A stretch of DNA of 64,000 bases from Parvularcula oceani (GCF_000733125.1 NZ_JPHU01000002.1:124001-188000), one strand, 5' to 3'; counted from the first letter of the stretch, positions 36,846-46,299 are shown. Translations and numbers: made by a program. Notes: generated from the letters alone by a model not told the origin.

Positions 36846-37391
36846 ATGGCCTCAGCGCTCACCATCGAGAACATGCCGCCCTCTGCGGTGGGCCGGGCCG
36901 CCGGCGCGCCGCTCGATCCCGTCGGCGAGGACGAGGATTTCCGCTTTCACGCGCTGCTCTATCCCAACCGGTCGCTGACGCCGGACGGCTTTCGCCGCGT
37001 GATCGGGCTCGTCGTGGGGGTGAACCTGATCAACGCGATCATCTATGTCACGCTCGGGGCCTGGCCGGTGGCCTTCTTCTGCGGCGTGGACATCCTGATC
37101 GTCTGGCTCGCCTTCCAAGCCTCCTATCTCAGCGGGCGCCGGCACGAGCGGGTGATGCTGACGGAGGACGCGCTCTGGGTGAGCCGGGTCCTGCCCTCGG
37201 GCCACGAGACGCGATGGAAGCTCAATCCCTATTGGGCGCGGGTCCGGATCGACCGCCCCGTCCGGCACGAGACCCAGCTGCGCCTGACCGAGAAGGGCCG
37301 CACGCTGGTGCTCGGCAGCTTCCTGTCGCCCAAGGAGCGCGGAGAGCTGGCCGAGGCGCTCGACAGCGCGCTGTGCGAAGCGCGCGCCTGA
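36846..37391 (+). CDS. DUF2244 membrane protein
   Basis: The 181-residue protein from ATG 36846 has the DUF2244 order: FHALLYPNRSLTPDGFRRVI, two transmembrane helices (about residues 57-76 and 80-97, with GAWPVAFFCGVDILIVWLAF), then a soluble part with RHERVMLTEDALWVSRV and WKLNPYWARVRID. Members occur across alphaproteobacteria near cytochrome or nth genes. Function is unknown. Confidence 0.85.
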   Translation: MASALTIENMPPSAVGRAAGAPLDPVGEDEDFRFHALLYPNRSLTPDGFRRVIGLVVGVNLINAIIYVTLGAWPVAFFCGVDILIVWLAFQASYLSGRRHERVMLTEDALWVSRVLPSGHETRWKLNPYWARVRIDRPVRHETQLRLTEKGRTLVLGSFLSPKERGELAEALDSALCEARA

Positions 37392-37475
37392 CACGCGTGA
37401 AGGCTCGGTAGGCAAGCTTTACGCGCCTTGCGCGCCTCCCTACCTTCAGCGCCCTGCCTCGCGGAGACGCTGTCC

Positions 37476-38018
37476 TTGCTGACCTATTTCCTGATCGCCG
37501 CCCTGATCCTCGCCGTCCTCTGGGGCCTCTACGCCCTGTGGAGCCGCGGCGTGAACGCCGATATCGCCGAGGGCGCGCAGGCGGAATGGCGGCGCTTCCA
37601 GCGGCAGGACCCGCAACTGCTCGCGGGGATGACCGAGGACCAGTTCGCGCGCATCTATGCCCGCGTCGAGAGGCCGCGCTTTCCCGCCTATATGCTCGGC
37701 GCGATCACCGCCTTCGCGATCGGCACGCCCGCCCTGCTCGCGGTGATGAATGCCGCGGCCTATTTCGCGGATCGCGCGGGCATGATCGCGCAGCCGGCCG
37801 AGGCGGCGAGCTATCTGCGCTTCGACGAGAGCGGCGCGGCCACGCTGGCTGGCCGCGTCAGCCCCGAAGCCCTGCAATACGTGCTGCAGGGCTGGGCGGG
37901 CTTCTATTACTTCTTCGGTCTTCTGTTCTTCTGGGTGCTCGTGATCTTCGTCGCTATGCGCCGCTATCACGCTCGGACGCCAGGGTTTCTTCGGGAGGAG
38001 GTGTTGCGCTCTCGGTGA
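37476..38018 (+). CDS. Predicted three-helix membrane protein, function unknown
   Basis: A TTG at 37476, with GGAG ten bases upstream, gives 180 residues; a membrane helix begins at once (LLTYFLIAALILAVLWGLYALW). Two more helices follow (about residues 70-95 and 150-172, FYYFFGLLFFWVLVIFVAM). The stop lies 65 bp inside the convergent zinc-finger gene, an unusually long 3' overlap. I do not recognise the family. Start and real 3' end should be treated as provisional. Confidence 0.6.
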   Translation: MLTYFLIAALILAVLWGLYALWSRGVNADIAEGAQAEWRRFQRQDPQLLAGMTEDQFARIYARVERPRFPAYMLGAITAFAIGTPALLAVMNAAAYFADRAGMIAQPAEAASYLRFDESGAATLAGRVSPEALQYVLQGWAGFYYFFGLLFFWVLVIFVAMRRYHARTPGFLREEVLRSR

Positions 38019-38355
38019 GGCCGTCGCCGGGCAGCGCGGGCGTGGTGTCCTGCCGGTTCCGCTCGCCTTCCTCGGTCCGCGCATCGGTGCCAGGATCGTA
38101 GACCGTATCGGCGCGCGCAGGATCGAGCACGAAGACCCGGTCGCAATACATGCACTCGACATAGCCCTTATCCCCGATGGTGTAGAACACCTTGGGGTGG
38201 CCGAGCGCGCCGCCGCCGGGGCCGGTCGGGCCCATGCAGGCGACGCGGCGTTCGCCGACGAAGAGCACCTCCATCGCGTCCCGGTCATAGACGATCTCGT
38301 CCAGCACCTCCGAGAAGGGGCGGACTTCGGTGTGGTGGGGCTGCTTTTCTGCCAT
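37954..38355 (-). CDS. zf-CHCC zinc-finger protein (NDUFS6-like)
   Basis: From ATG 38355 (MAEKQPHH) the 133-residue protein contains the CHCC zinc finger: RRVACMGPTGPGGGALGHP supplies Cys and His and YVECMYCDRVFVL the CxxC pair. In mitochondria the related NDUFS6 belongs to complex I; many alphaproteobacteria carry a stand-alone version. A Pro/Glu/Asp-rich tail of about 50 residues follows the finger and is where the convergent gene overlaps, so the tail may be an extension peculiar to this genome. Confidence 0.8.
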   Translation of the reverse strand: MAEKQPHHTEVRPFSEVLDEIVYDRDAMEVLFVGERRVACMGPTGPGGGALGHPKVFYTIGDKGYVECMYCDRVFVLDPARADTVYDPGTDARTEEGERNRQDTTPALPGDGLTESATPPPEETLASERDSGA

Positions 38356-38407
38356 AAGACGCGGTCCGTCCGAGGATTGAGACTGCCGGACCTGTGCCAC
38401 GGGCGGC

Positions 38408-39229
38408 TCAGCTTCTCAAGAAGGCCTTGAGATCCGCCGTCAGCTTGTCCGCATGCGTGGCGAAGAGGCCATGGGGCGCGCCCTCGTATTTCCTGTACTC
38501 GGCCTGTGGCACCAGTTCGGCCACCCTGTCCGCCGAAACCTCGATCGGAACGGTCTGGTCGGCCGTGCCGTGGATGAGAAGGGTCGGCAGGTCGAAGGCC
38601 TTCATGTCCTCGCGGAAATCCGTGCCCGCGAAGCTGTCGCCGCATTTGAGCGTCGCATGCAGCGAGCCCTGCATGGCGAGCGATTGCGACCAGTCGAGCC
38701 ACGCCTCGGACACGGCGCCGGGATTCTCGTTCACGCCGTAGAAGCTTCGCGCGAAGTCCTTGAGGAATTGCGGCCGGTCCTCGCGCAGGCCCTTCTCTAT
38801 GTCCTCGAAGACGGAAGGGTCGACCCCGCCGGGATTGTCGGCCGTCTTCATCATGTAAGGGGTGACCGCCGAAATCAGCGCTGCCTTGGTGATGTTGTGC
38901 CGGCCATGGCGCGAAAGGAAGCGCGCGACCTCGCCGCCGCCCATGGAGAAGCCGACGATCGCGGCTTCGCGCACTCCCGCCTGGTCGAGCAGCGACCAGA
39001 GGTCGTCGGCCAGCGTGTCGTAGTCGTATCCCGTCCAGGGCTGCGCCGACCGGCCGAAGCCGCGGCGGTCATAGGCGAGCACCCGGTATCCCGCCTCCGC
39101 CAGCGCCTGGGTCTGGTGCTCCCACATGTCGGCGTTGAGCGGCCAGCCATGGATCAGGACGACGGCGGGCCCGTGCCCGATATCGCGCACGAAGAGCGGC
39201 AGGTGGTCCTTGGAATCGAAATAGGGCAT
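38408..39229 (-). CDS. Alpha/beta hydrolase, non-heme haloperoxidase type
   Basis: The 273-residue protein from ATG 39229, which follows GGAGGG, has the oxyanion motif VVLIHGWPLNADMW, the nucleophile elbow IVGFSMGGGEVAR (Ser), Asp in TLLIHGTADQTVP and His in GAPHGLFATH. The pattern is that of cofactor-free haloperoxidases/esterases (chloroperoxidase-like). True halogenation is usually a side activity; an esterase or perhydrolase role is likely. Confidence 0.9.
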   Translation of the reverse strand: MPYFDSKDHLPLFVRDIGHGPAVVLIHGWPLNADMWEHQTQALAEAGYRVLAYDRRGFGRSAQPWTGYDYDTLADDLWSLLDQAGVREAAIVGFSMGGGEVARFLSRHGRHNITKAALISAVTPYMMKTADNPGGVDPSVFEDIEKGLREDRPQFLKDFARSFYGVNENPGAVSEAWLDWSQSLAMQGSLHATLKCGDSFAGTDFREDMKAFDLPTLLIHGTADQTVPIEVSADRVAELVPQAEYRKYEGAPHGLFATHADKLTADLKAFLRS

Positions 39230-39337
39230 CGAACCCTCCCTTGGGCACATGTTCGCCGGCGCGAACGCGCCGCCCGCTGCAGAAGTTCGCACCCGGCTGC
39301 GATTGACGCGGGCGCCTTCCGCGCCGACATCCGCCCC

Positions 39338-40345
39338 ATGCCCGATGACGCACGCCCCCTCTCCCCCGCCTTGCAGTCGCAGCAGCCGATCGCTCGCGCC
39401 GCCACGAGTTCGGACGCGGCCATCGCCGCGCGCGGCCTGCGCAAGGTCTACAAGGGCACCAAGAAATCGGGACCGAAGGAAGCGCTCAAGGGCATCGACC
39501 TCGAAGTGCCGCGCGGCTCGGTCTTCGGGCTTCTGGGCCCCAATGGCGCGGGCAAGTCGACCTTCATCAACATTCTCGCGGGCCTCGTGAACAAGACCGA
39601 GGGCGATGTCTCGATCTGGGGCTTCGACATCGACAAGAACCCGCGCCAGGCCCGCGCCTCGATCGGGGTCGTCCCGCAGGAGATCTCCACCGACGTCTTC
39701 TTCACTCCCAAGGAAGGCCTCGAAATCCAGGCCGGCCTCTACGGCGTGCCGAAGTCCGAACGCCGGACGATGGAGATTCTTCGAAACCTGGGTCTGGAGG
39801 ACAAGGCCGATTCCTATGTCCGGTTCCTCTCGGGGGGAATGAAGCGCCGCCTTCTGGTCGCCAAGGCCATGGTGCACGACCCGCCCGTGCTGATCCTCGA
39901 CGAGCCGACGGCCGGCGTCGACATCGAGCTGAGAAAGCAGCTCTGGGAGCAGGTCATGCGCCTTCACGAGCGCGGCGTGACGGTGATCCTGACGACGCAT
40001 TATCTCGAAGAGGCGCAGGAGCTCTGCGACACGATCGGCATCATCCACAAGGGCGAGGTCGCCACCGTGAAGCCCAAGGACGAGCTGATCGCCAGCCTCG
40101 ACCGCAAGGCCCTGATGATCGTGCCGGACGAGCCGATCGAAGCCGCCCCCTCTCTCGGCGCGCTCTGCGGCGCGGAGGTGCGCGGCGGAAATCTCTATGT
40201 CGACTACCGGCCCAGCGAGACGCGGGTCGGCGACATCCTCTCGGCGGTCAACTCCGCCGGGATCTCGGTCAAGGACCTCTCCACCGTGGAGGCCGATCTC
40301 GAAGATGTCTTCCTCGAGCTGACCTACGGCTCCGACAGGAGTTGA
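39338..40345 (+). CDS. ABC transporter ATP-binding protein (ABC-2 type exporter)
   Basis: The 335-residue ATPase from ATG 39338 has Walker A GLLGPNGAGKSTFINIL, Q-loop GVVPQEISTD, signature FLSGGMKRRLLVAKAM, Walker B LILDEPTAGVD and H-loop TTHYLEEA. The YadG/NodI-like subgroup pairs with ABC-2 permeases. No permease is adjacent; the nearest in the window is at 60586-61473. Exported substrate is unknown, and the pairing is inferred. The C-terminal 90 residues form a regulatory-like extension. Confidence 0.92.
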   Translation: MPDDARPLSPALQSQQPIARAATSSDAAIAARGLRKVYKGTKKSGPKEALKGIDLEVPRGSVFGLLGPNGAGKSTFINILAGLVNKTEGDVSIWGFDIDKNPRQARASIGVVPQEISTDVFFTPKEGLEIQAGLYGVPKSERRTMEILRNLGLEDKADSYVRFLSGGMKRRLLVAKAMVHDPPVLILDEPTAGVDIELRKQLWEQVMRLHERGVTVILTTHYLEEAQELCDTIGIIHKGEVATVKPKDELIASLDRKALMIVPDEPIEAAPSLGALCGAEVRGGNLYVDYRPSETRVGDILSAVNSAGISVKDLSTVEADLEDVFLELTYGSDRS

Positions 40346-40512
40346 ACCCGCCGCGGACTGTGACCTGCGCGCATCGACCGCGCGCGGGCCGCAGGCGTTT
40401 TCGAACAATCGGCTCGACGCTCGCTTCCATCATGCCTAACGTTTCGGAAAGGGGAGAGGAACACACTCTCCCATAACCGACGCCCATAAGGGTGCGCTCA
40501 GGGAGTGAGATT

Positions 40513-42864
40513 ATGACACGACGCCTCGCAATGCTTTGCGCGGTTTCCACCGCCGCCCTCGCCTGCGGTTCCGCATTCGCACAGGAAGACGACATCACGC
40601 AGGACGAGCCCCGGCGAGAGCGGGCGGGCGCCATCGACCAGCTGACCGACGTCATCACCGTCACCGCGACCAAGAGCGCCAATCCCGAGAACGTGCAGGA
40701 CGTGCCGATCGCCATGACGGCTTTCGGCGAGGAAAGCCTCGAAGTCCTGAAGGTGCGCGACCTCGAAGACCTTAGCTTCTCGACGCCGAACGTCTCGCTC
40801 GAGGATGTCGGCACGTCGCGCGGCACGGCCAACTTCTCGATCCGCGGCCTCGGGGTGAACTCCTCGATCCCCTCGATCGATCCCGCGGTCGGCGTCTTCG
40901 TGGACGGTGTCTATCTGGGCGTGAATACGGGCGTCGTCTTCGACATTTTCGACCTCGAATCGATCGAACTCCTGCGCGGCCCTCAGGGCCTCCTCTTCGG
41001 GCGGAACACGACCGGCGGCGCGGTGCTGATCAATACCGGCAACCCCACCGACGAGTTCTCGGCCAAGGCGCGGATCGCGACCGAGACGCCGGTCGATGAC
41101 GGCCGCGGCACCTGGAACACCTTCGTGCAGGGCACGGTCTCCGGCCCCATCGTCGAGGGCAAGCTCAACGGCAAGCTCAGCGCCTATTACAACAAGGATG
41201 GCGGCTATTTCGAGAATCTCGAAAACGGCCAGGACTTCGGCAAGGCCTCGACCTATATCGCCCGCGCCGCGCTCGAATGGTTCCCGACCGACAGGCTGAG
41301 CGTTCTCGGCAAGATCCAGTATTTCGACTCCGACGGCCAAGGCCCGGCGGGCCAGAACCGCGGCTTCTTCGAGCGCGACACCTTCGACTTCGCGATCGAC
41401 GAAGAGGGCGACTACAAATCAGAGAACTGGTTCGGCACGATCCAGGCCAATCTCGACGTCGATTTTGGCGATGGCGAGATCGTCAACATCTTCGGCTATC
41501 GCGACGGCGACGGATCGACCGTCGGCGATATCGATTCGACCGATCGCTTCTTGTTCCACTCGGGCACGGAGTTCGCGCAGGACCAGATCTCGAACGAGCT
41601 GCGCTATGCGGGCACGTTCGACAAGGCGGACATCACGACCGGCGTCTACTACTTCCAGCAGGACGTCTCCTACACCGAGACGCGGGATATCACCCGCGAC
41701 CTGCCCTTCCCCTTCCCCGACGTGCCGAACCCGAACGCGCCGCCCACCTTCTATGGCGGCGGGGAGCAGGACCACACGGTCTGGGGCGCGTTCGGCCAGA
41801 TCGACTATTCCGTCACCGAGCGCCTGACGGCGACGGCGGGCCTGCGCTACTCCCATGAGGACAAGGAAGGCGCGGTGACCTATATCCGCCCGCGTCCCGA
41901 ATGCTCCGTCGTCGGCGGCACCTGCCCGACCTCGGGCACGAATCCCTTCACGGGCGAGCCCAACGACTTCACCGACGATGACAGCTGGGAGAACTTCACG
42001 CCGAAATTCGGCCTGCAATACGACACCGGCGAAGGCGCCCTCGCCTATGCCTCCTACACCAAGGGCTTCCGCTCGGGCGGCTACAATTTCCGCATCACGG
42101 ACGTGCCCGTCTTCCTGGAGCGCGTCGTCCCTGCGCTCGGCGGCTTCGCCTTCGACGAGGAGGAGGTCGACGCCTATGAGCTCGGCGCCAAGTTCCAGTC
42201 GAACGACCGCCGCCTGACGCTGAACACCGCGCTCTTCCTGACCGAGATCGCGGACATGCAGCGGGAGGTGAACGTCTCCGATCCCGGCGCCGCGGTCGTC
42301 CAGAACATCGTCAACACCGCAGATGCCCGGATCAAGGGCTTCGAGATCGACGGCCAGTACGTCATCTCCGACAGCCTGCTGGTCATGGGCAATATCGGCC
42401 TGATCGATGCCGAATACGAAGAGGTGCTCTACGACCTCACCGGCGACGGCCGCGTGACCCAGGCCGATCTCGAGCTCAAGCTGCCGCGCGTGCCCGAGGC
42501 GACCTATGGCGCATCGGTCATCCACGACCTCGATCTCGGCGATGCGGGCGCGATCGTCTCGCGGGTCAGCTATCAGTACCGGGACGAGGTCGCCTATACC
42601 GACAACAATCTCGGCTGGATCCAGGCCGCGGACATGCTGGATGCGAATATCGCCTGGGAAAGCCCCTATGAGGGCGTCTCGGTGGCGCTTTACGGCAAGA
42701 ACCTCCTCGACGAGGTCCAGGCCGGCAACGACACCCAGCTGCCCTTCGGCGGGCCGCTGTCGACCGGCGTGGCCGAGCCCTTCGCCTTCTATCCGCAGGG
42801 CGGCACGCTCGCCCCGCTCAAGAAAGGCCGCCTGATCGGGATCGAGCTGATCCTCGAACGCTGA
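40513..42864 (+). CDS. TonB-dependent outer-membrane receptor
   Basis: The 783-residue protein has a signal peptide (about residues 1-24), a TonB-box-like ITVTATK (about 48), a plug domain (DVPIAMTAFGEESLEVL ... LRGPQGLLFGRNTTGGAVLI) and a 22-strand beta barrel. It lies alone with 167 bp upstream and no ferric-uptake or vitamin genes nearby, so the ligand is unknown; the LRGPQG-FGRN signature is common in marine alphaproteobacterial receptors. The C-terminus ends ILER instead of the usual aromatic residue. Confidence 0.95.
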   Translation: MTRRLAMLCAVSTAALACGSAFAQEDDITQDEPRRERAGAIDQLTDVITVTATKSANPENVQDVPIAMTAFGEESLEVLKVRDLEDLSFSTPNVSLEDVGTSRGTANFSIRGLGVNSSIPSIDPAVGVFVDGVYLGVNTGVVFDIFDLESIELLRGPQGLLFGRNTTGGAVLINTGNPTDEFSAKARIATETPVDDGRGTWNTFVQGTVSGPIVEGKLNGKLSAYYNKDGGYFENLENGQDFGKASTYIARAALEWFPTDRLSVLGKIQYFDSDGQGPAGQNRGFFERDTFDFAIDEEGDYKSENWFGTIQANLDVDFGDGEIVNIFGYRDGDGSTVGDIDSTDRFLFHSGTEFAQDQISNELRYAGTFDKADITTGVYYFQQDVSYTETRDITRDLPFPFPDVPNPNAPPTFYGGGEQDHTVWGAFGQIDYSVTERLTATAGLRYSHEDKEGAVTYIRPRPECSVVGGTCPTSGTNPFTGEPNDFTDDDSWENFTPKFGLQYDTGEGALAYASYTKGFRSGGYNFRITDVPVFLERVVPALGGFAFDEEEVDAYELGAKFQSNDRRLTLNTALFLTEIADMQREVNVSDPGAAVVQNIVNTADARIKGFEIDGQYVISDSLLVMGNIGLIDAEYEEVLYDLTGDGRVTQADLELKLPRVPEATYGASVIHDLDLGDAGAIVSRVSYQYRDEVAYTDNNLGWIQAADMLDANIAWESPYEGVSVALYGKNLLDEVQAGNDTQLPFGGPLSTGVAEPFAFYPQGGTLAPLKKGRLIGIELILER

Positions 42865-42872
42865 GGGGCGGA

Positions 42873-42899
42873 GGGCCGGCTGAGTTCCTCAGTCGGCCC
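42873..42899. terminator. Hairpin between the convergent TonB receptor and efp genes
   Basis: GGGCCGGCTGAG, a TTC loop and CTCAGTCGGCCC form a 12-bp stem with one G-U pair. It overlaps the last codons of efp. No T run follows on either side, so it may act as a rho-assisted terminator or mRNA 3' end protector. Confidence 0.5.
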
Positions 42900-43452
42900 G
42901 CTTCACATATTCCAGCGTCTCGGTGTTCACGACGATCTTCTGCGGCATGGAGATATGCGGGGGCACCATGACCCGCAGGCCGTTTTCGAGCACGGCGGGC
43001 TTGTAGGACGAGCTCGCCGTCTGCCCCTTCACCGTCGGCTCGGTTTCCGCGATCTCGAGCGTCACCTGCTCGGGCAGGGCGACGCCGATGGGACGGCCTT
43101 CATGGCTTTCCACCGTGACCTGCATGCCGTCCTGCAGGAAGGCGCGGCGCTCGCCGACCAGCTCCTCGGGGATCGAGATCTGCTCATAGGTCTCGGTGTC
43201 CATGAAGACGAGCATGTCGCCTTCCTCATAGAGGAAGGTGTGCTCCTTCTGCTCGAGGCGCACGCGCTCCACCGTCTCGGAGGCGCGGAAGCGCTCGTTC
43301 AGCTTGCGGCCGTCGAGCAGGTTCTTGAGCTCGACCTGCGCATAGGCGGGGCCCTTGCCGGGCTTCACCGCCTCGGTCTTGACCGCGACCCACAGGCTGT
43401 CCTGGTGCTGGATGACGTTGCCGGGACGGATTTCGTTGCCGTTGATCTTCAT
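42889..43452 (-). CDS. efp: Translation elongation factor P
   Basis: EF-P relieves ribosome stalling at polyproline stretches. The 187-residue protein has the KOW-like domain I with [17 protein letters not shown], where Lys33 sits at the tip of the loop that is post-translationally modified in many bacteria, and OB domains II and III ([32 protein letters not shown]). A lysyl-modification pathway (EpmA/B) is not in the window. The ATG overlaps the stop of the DUF6580 gene by 4 bp, so the two are translationally coupled. Confidence 0.97.
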   Translation of the reverse strand: MKINGNEIRPGNVIQHQDSLWVAVKTEAVKPGKGPAYAQVELKNLLDGRKLNERFRASETVERVRLEQKEHTFLYEEGDMLVFMDTETYEQISIPEELVGERRAFLQDGMQVTVESHEGRPIGVALPEQVTLEIAETEPTVKGQTASSSYKPAVLENGLRVMVPPHISMPQKIVVNTETLEYVKRAD

Positions 43453-44006
43453 GAGAACCTTGTCTGCAGGACGCGCGCGCCGCGCAGCGTCAGGGAAGAA
43501 AGAGCCGCCCCGCCGAACAGGACGGACGTCCAGAAGACATCGCCGAGCAGCGTGGCGCGGAAGAAGGGCACCGCGGCGAGATAGCATTCGGCAAGGCCCG
43601 CCGGCGTATGCGGATACATGGACCCGAAGGCCCAGACCGCGAAATTGGTGAGGACGAAGAAGGCGCCGGCGCCGCCGAGCGCGGCGAGCAGCGCCCAAGG
43701 GAAGGCCGCCATGGCGCCCCTGGGCACGATTCGCGCGAACAGCGCCGGAAGCGCCAGCGCCGTCCACACGACCGCCTGGACCCTCAGATCGTAGAAGCCG
43801 ACAACCGCATCGGACACGGCCATGATCCCGACGGCGAGAGCGGCGCCGAGCCAGGCCCGCCCCGTCATCCAGGCCGCGAACAGCGCCAGCGCCGCCACCG
43901 GCGCCAGGTTCGGCGCATGCGGCAGGAACCGCCATGCCATGGCGAGGACGCCGAGGCCCAGGACCAGCCAGACCGCTTGCGGGATCGGGTTGTGTGTGTT
44001 TCGCAT
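43449..44006 (-). CDS. DUF6580-type polytopic membrane protein
   Basis: The 185-residue protein from ATG 44006 has five to six transmembrane helices and a conserved C-terminal segment ([46 protein letters not shown]) that matches the DUF6580 putative transporter pattern, similar to ECF-type S components. Substrate is unknown. Its stop overlaps the efp start by ATGA. Confidence 0.75.
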   Translation of the reverse strand: MRNTHNPIPQAVWLVLGLGVLAMAWRFLPHAPNLAPVAALALFAAWMTGRAWLGAALAVGIMAVSDAVVGFYDLRVQAVVWTALALPALFARIVPRGAMAAFPWALLAALGGAGAFFVLTNFAVWAFGSMYPHTPAGLAECYLAAVPFFRATLLGDVFWTSVLFGGAALSSLTLRGARVLQTRFS

Positions 44007-44207
44007 CGCCCCGCTCCTGCCAGAGCCTCGCAAATCCCGCAAGCGACCTGCATCCATGTCGCACTGCAGCAACGATTTGAGGTTGTGCAGACACTCCCGG
44101 TCCCCGTAGTCTCCGCGCCAAGAGCCGCCCAATGAAGGCGGACGGGAGGAAACGGCCCTACCGACGGGTCCGCAGCCAAGACCGGCGCGGACCCGTTTCT
44201 CCATAGG

Positions 44208-44257
44208 GCGCTGCGCACGTCTCCACAGAGCCACGTCTCCACAGAGCGCTGCGCACG
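44208..44257. repeat. Short tandem repeat block
   Basis: A 15-base unit CACGTCTCCACAGAG is repeated with 16-base periodicity (44216-44230 and 44232-44246), flanked on both sides by GCGCTGCGCACG (44208-44219 and 44246-44257). It lies in the 265-bp gap upstream of the DUF6580 gene, next to the FkbM 3' end. Function unknown. Confidence 0.7.
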
Positions 44258-44271
44258 GCCGCCGCCCTCTT

Positions 44272-45024
44272 TCACTCCCCCCGCACGAAGATGTCGCCTG
44301 TCGGCGGCAGGCCACCGTCATCGAAGATCCGCGCCAGCGCGCCGAGCGTGACCCATTCGGGCAGATGCATGTCTGCACCATCGGTGCGGATGACATTCGC
44401 CTTTCCGAATCCGAGCGCCTCGAGGCGCCGGAGGCAGTCGTGGAGCCGATCCCCCTCCTCGCGGTGATATTCGATGGAGAGGCAGGGGACCGGGCGGGAG
44501 AGGCCCGCCAGCACTTCGCGCTCCAGACCTTCCACGTCGATCTTGCAATAGGCCGGCATCCCATGCTCCGCGACCAGCGCATCGAGCGTGGTCACCTCCA
44601 CCTCGACCCGCTCTTCGGGACCGCCGAGACCGCCCTTCCCCAGATGCTCCCAGTCGCCCCGCAGGCTAGAGGAGGCTGCGAGGTCGTGGAAATGCAAGGT
44701 CGCGCGGCCCGCCTCCTCCGCGACTGCGGCGGGCACCACTGTGAGATTTCCGTTGCCGCCGAACTCGTGGCGCAGCACGGCCACGCAGCCCGGATTGGGC
44801 TCGACGGCCACGACGCGCGCGCCGAGCCGCAGGAATGTCTGGGCCTTGTGACCGAGATTGGCGCCGACATCGAAGACGAGATCGCCCGGAGAGAAGATCT
44901 GCCGGTAAAGCCGGGCGTCCCGCTCGAGGGATGAGCGGACCGCCGGGCTCAATCGCCGGTAGACATGGCGGGCCTGCGGAAACACCCCGAGCCTATGCGC
45001 AGCACGCTTGAGGACTTTCCGCAT
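44272..45024 (-). CDS. FkbM-family SAM-dependent methyltransferase
   Basis: The 250-residue protein has the FkbM SAM site LVFDVGANLGHKAQTFLRLGA (first Gly-rich loop), VVAVEPNPGC (acidic residue for ribose) and the family marker YCKIDVEGLEREVLAGL. FkbM methyltransferases act on hydroxyls of polyketides and on sugar or lipid head groups; in Gram-negative bacteria many modify surface glycans. No partner genes adjoin it. Substrate is unknown. Confidence 0.88.
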   Translation of the reverse strand: MRKVLKRAAHRLGVFPQARHVYRRLSPAVRSSLERDARLYRQIFSPGDLVFDVGANLGHKAQTFLRLGARVVAVEPNPGCVAVLRHEFGGNGNLTVVPAAVAEEAGRATLHFHDLAASSSLRGDWEHLGKGGLGGPEERVEVEVTTLDALVAEHGMPAYCKIDVEGLEREVLAGLSRPVPCLSIEYHREEGDRLHDCLRRLEALGFGKANVIRTDGADMHLPEWVTLGALARIFDDGGLPPTGDIFVRGE

Positions 45025-45095
45025 GACGAGCCCCCGCTTCCGACGGAGGAAGCGTGTCCGTCCGGCCGCAGCCCGTCAACGATCCCGTTCAGCGC

Positions 45096-46217
45096 TCAAT
45101 CGTTCTCATAACTGCGCCCGGCGACGCGGATGCCGTCTCCGCGCGCCTCGACCTCGCCTTCGGCATCTTCGATCTCGATATCGCCCGAGCCTTGCGTGAA
45201 GAGGCGCGGCGCCACCGCGAGGCCGCCGAAGATCAGGTCGCCCGAGCCGTGAACCGAGCCTTCGAAGGCCTCCGCCCGGCCTCCGGAGATCTTCACGTCG
45301 CCGGAGCCGTTGACCCCGGCGCTGACACGGCCCGCGATTTCTCCGACCGAGATGTCGCCCGAGCCGTTCACGAAGGCCTGGAGGCCGGTCCCGGCCCGGT
45401 TCGCCTCGATATCTCCCGAGCCGTGAACCTCCAGGACAGCCTCGCCGCCGATTTCCCCGAGGATGATATCGCCCGATCCGTCGATGCGGGCCGAGACGTC
45501 TTCCGCCACATCGCCGCCTTCGATATCGCCAGAGCCGTGGACCGAAAGATCGGCCTCCCGCGCCGCACCGAAGCGCAGGTCGCCGGAGCCCGAGATCGCC
45601 GCTTCCAGCGGGCCGGAGATGTCGCCGAGCCTGTAATCGCTCGCGCCCTCGACCGAGATGTCGGCCGCGGCGGCATTGCCGAGGCTGGCCACGACATAGA
45701 GATTGTCCGCCGCCTCGACCCGGCCGGCATCGCCGGAGACCCGCAGGCGCAGCGCCGAGCCTTCGAAGGTCAGGTCCGCGCCCTCGGGCGCCTCGATCTC
45801 GACCAGCGGATAGCGCTCCAGCATCTCGTTGAAGTGAGGGTTCTCGCCACCCTGCATCTGGATCACGCGCCCGCCGCCGAGCTTGAGGCCGATCGGCCCG
45901 ATACGGATCTGCGCGTCCCGGTCGTAATCCCGCCAGAACCGGTCGGGATCGATGCCCCGCTCTCCCGCGATGCGCAGGAGGCCGTCCTCCTCCGTCACCG
46001 CCAGTGGGCGCTCCTCGCCGCCGCTCACCCTGACGGTGACGGCATCCGCATCGGTCAGCCGGACGCTCACCGTTGCGATGGCATCGTCGATCACGATGCC
46101 CGTCACGTCGTCGAAGCTGTCCTGCTGCGCCATGGCGGGCGCGGCCGACAGGCCGAGGGCTGCCGCGCCCGCAAGGAGCAGCGCCCGCCGCCGGTTCAAG
46201 GTCTCGATCATGGTCAT
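45096..46217 (-). CDS. Secreted GIN-domain (DUF2807) beta-repeat protein with GSGDI repeats
   Basis: The 373-residue protein has a signal peptide (about residues 1-32, with [15 protein letters not shown]) and a head domain, then a repetitive beta-helix region (about 185-360). There the motif GSGDI, GSGDL or GSGDV recurs about eight times at roughly 20-residue spacing, the pattern of GIN/DUF2807 proteins that fold as parallel beta-helices. A periplasmic or surface adhesin/structural role is typical, but unproven here. The stop of the head region and repeat count are intact. GGGAG precedes the ATG by a few bases. Confidence 0.83.
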   Translation of the reverse strand: MTMIETLNRRRALLLAGAAALGLSAAPAMAQQDSFDDVTGIVIDDAIATVSVRLTDADAVTVRVSGGEERPLAVTEEDGLLRIAGERGIDPDRFWRDYDRDAQIRIGPIGLKLGGGRVIQMQGGENPHFNEMLERYPLVEIEAPEGADLTFEGSALRLRVSGDAGRVEAADNLYVVASLGNAAAADISVEGASDYRLGDISGPLEAAISGSGDLRFGAAREADLSVHGSGDIEGGDVAEDVSARIDGSGDIILGEIGGEAVLEVHGSGDIEANRAGTGLQAFVNGSGDISVGEIAGRVSAGVNGSGDVKISGGRAEAFEGSVHGSGDLIFGGLAVAPRLFTQGSGDIEIEDAEGEVEARGDGIRVAGRSYEND

Positions 46218-46299
46218 CGTGCTCTCCCGTAACGCTCGACCGGGCGCAGGTAAGCACGAGTGATCTTATCGACAAGCGATAAAGACAGGCGCGGCCGCC

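Noticed and set aside
45096-46217. The regularly spaced repeat DNA as a CRISPR-like array
   Set aside because: The periodicity comes from in-frame GSGDI-class protein repeats of a secreted GIN-type protein; units are divergent in sequence and no cas gene is present.
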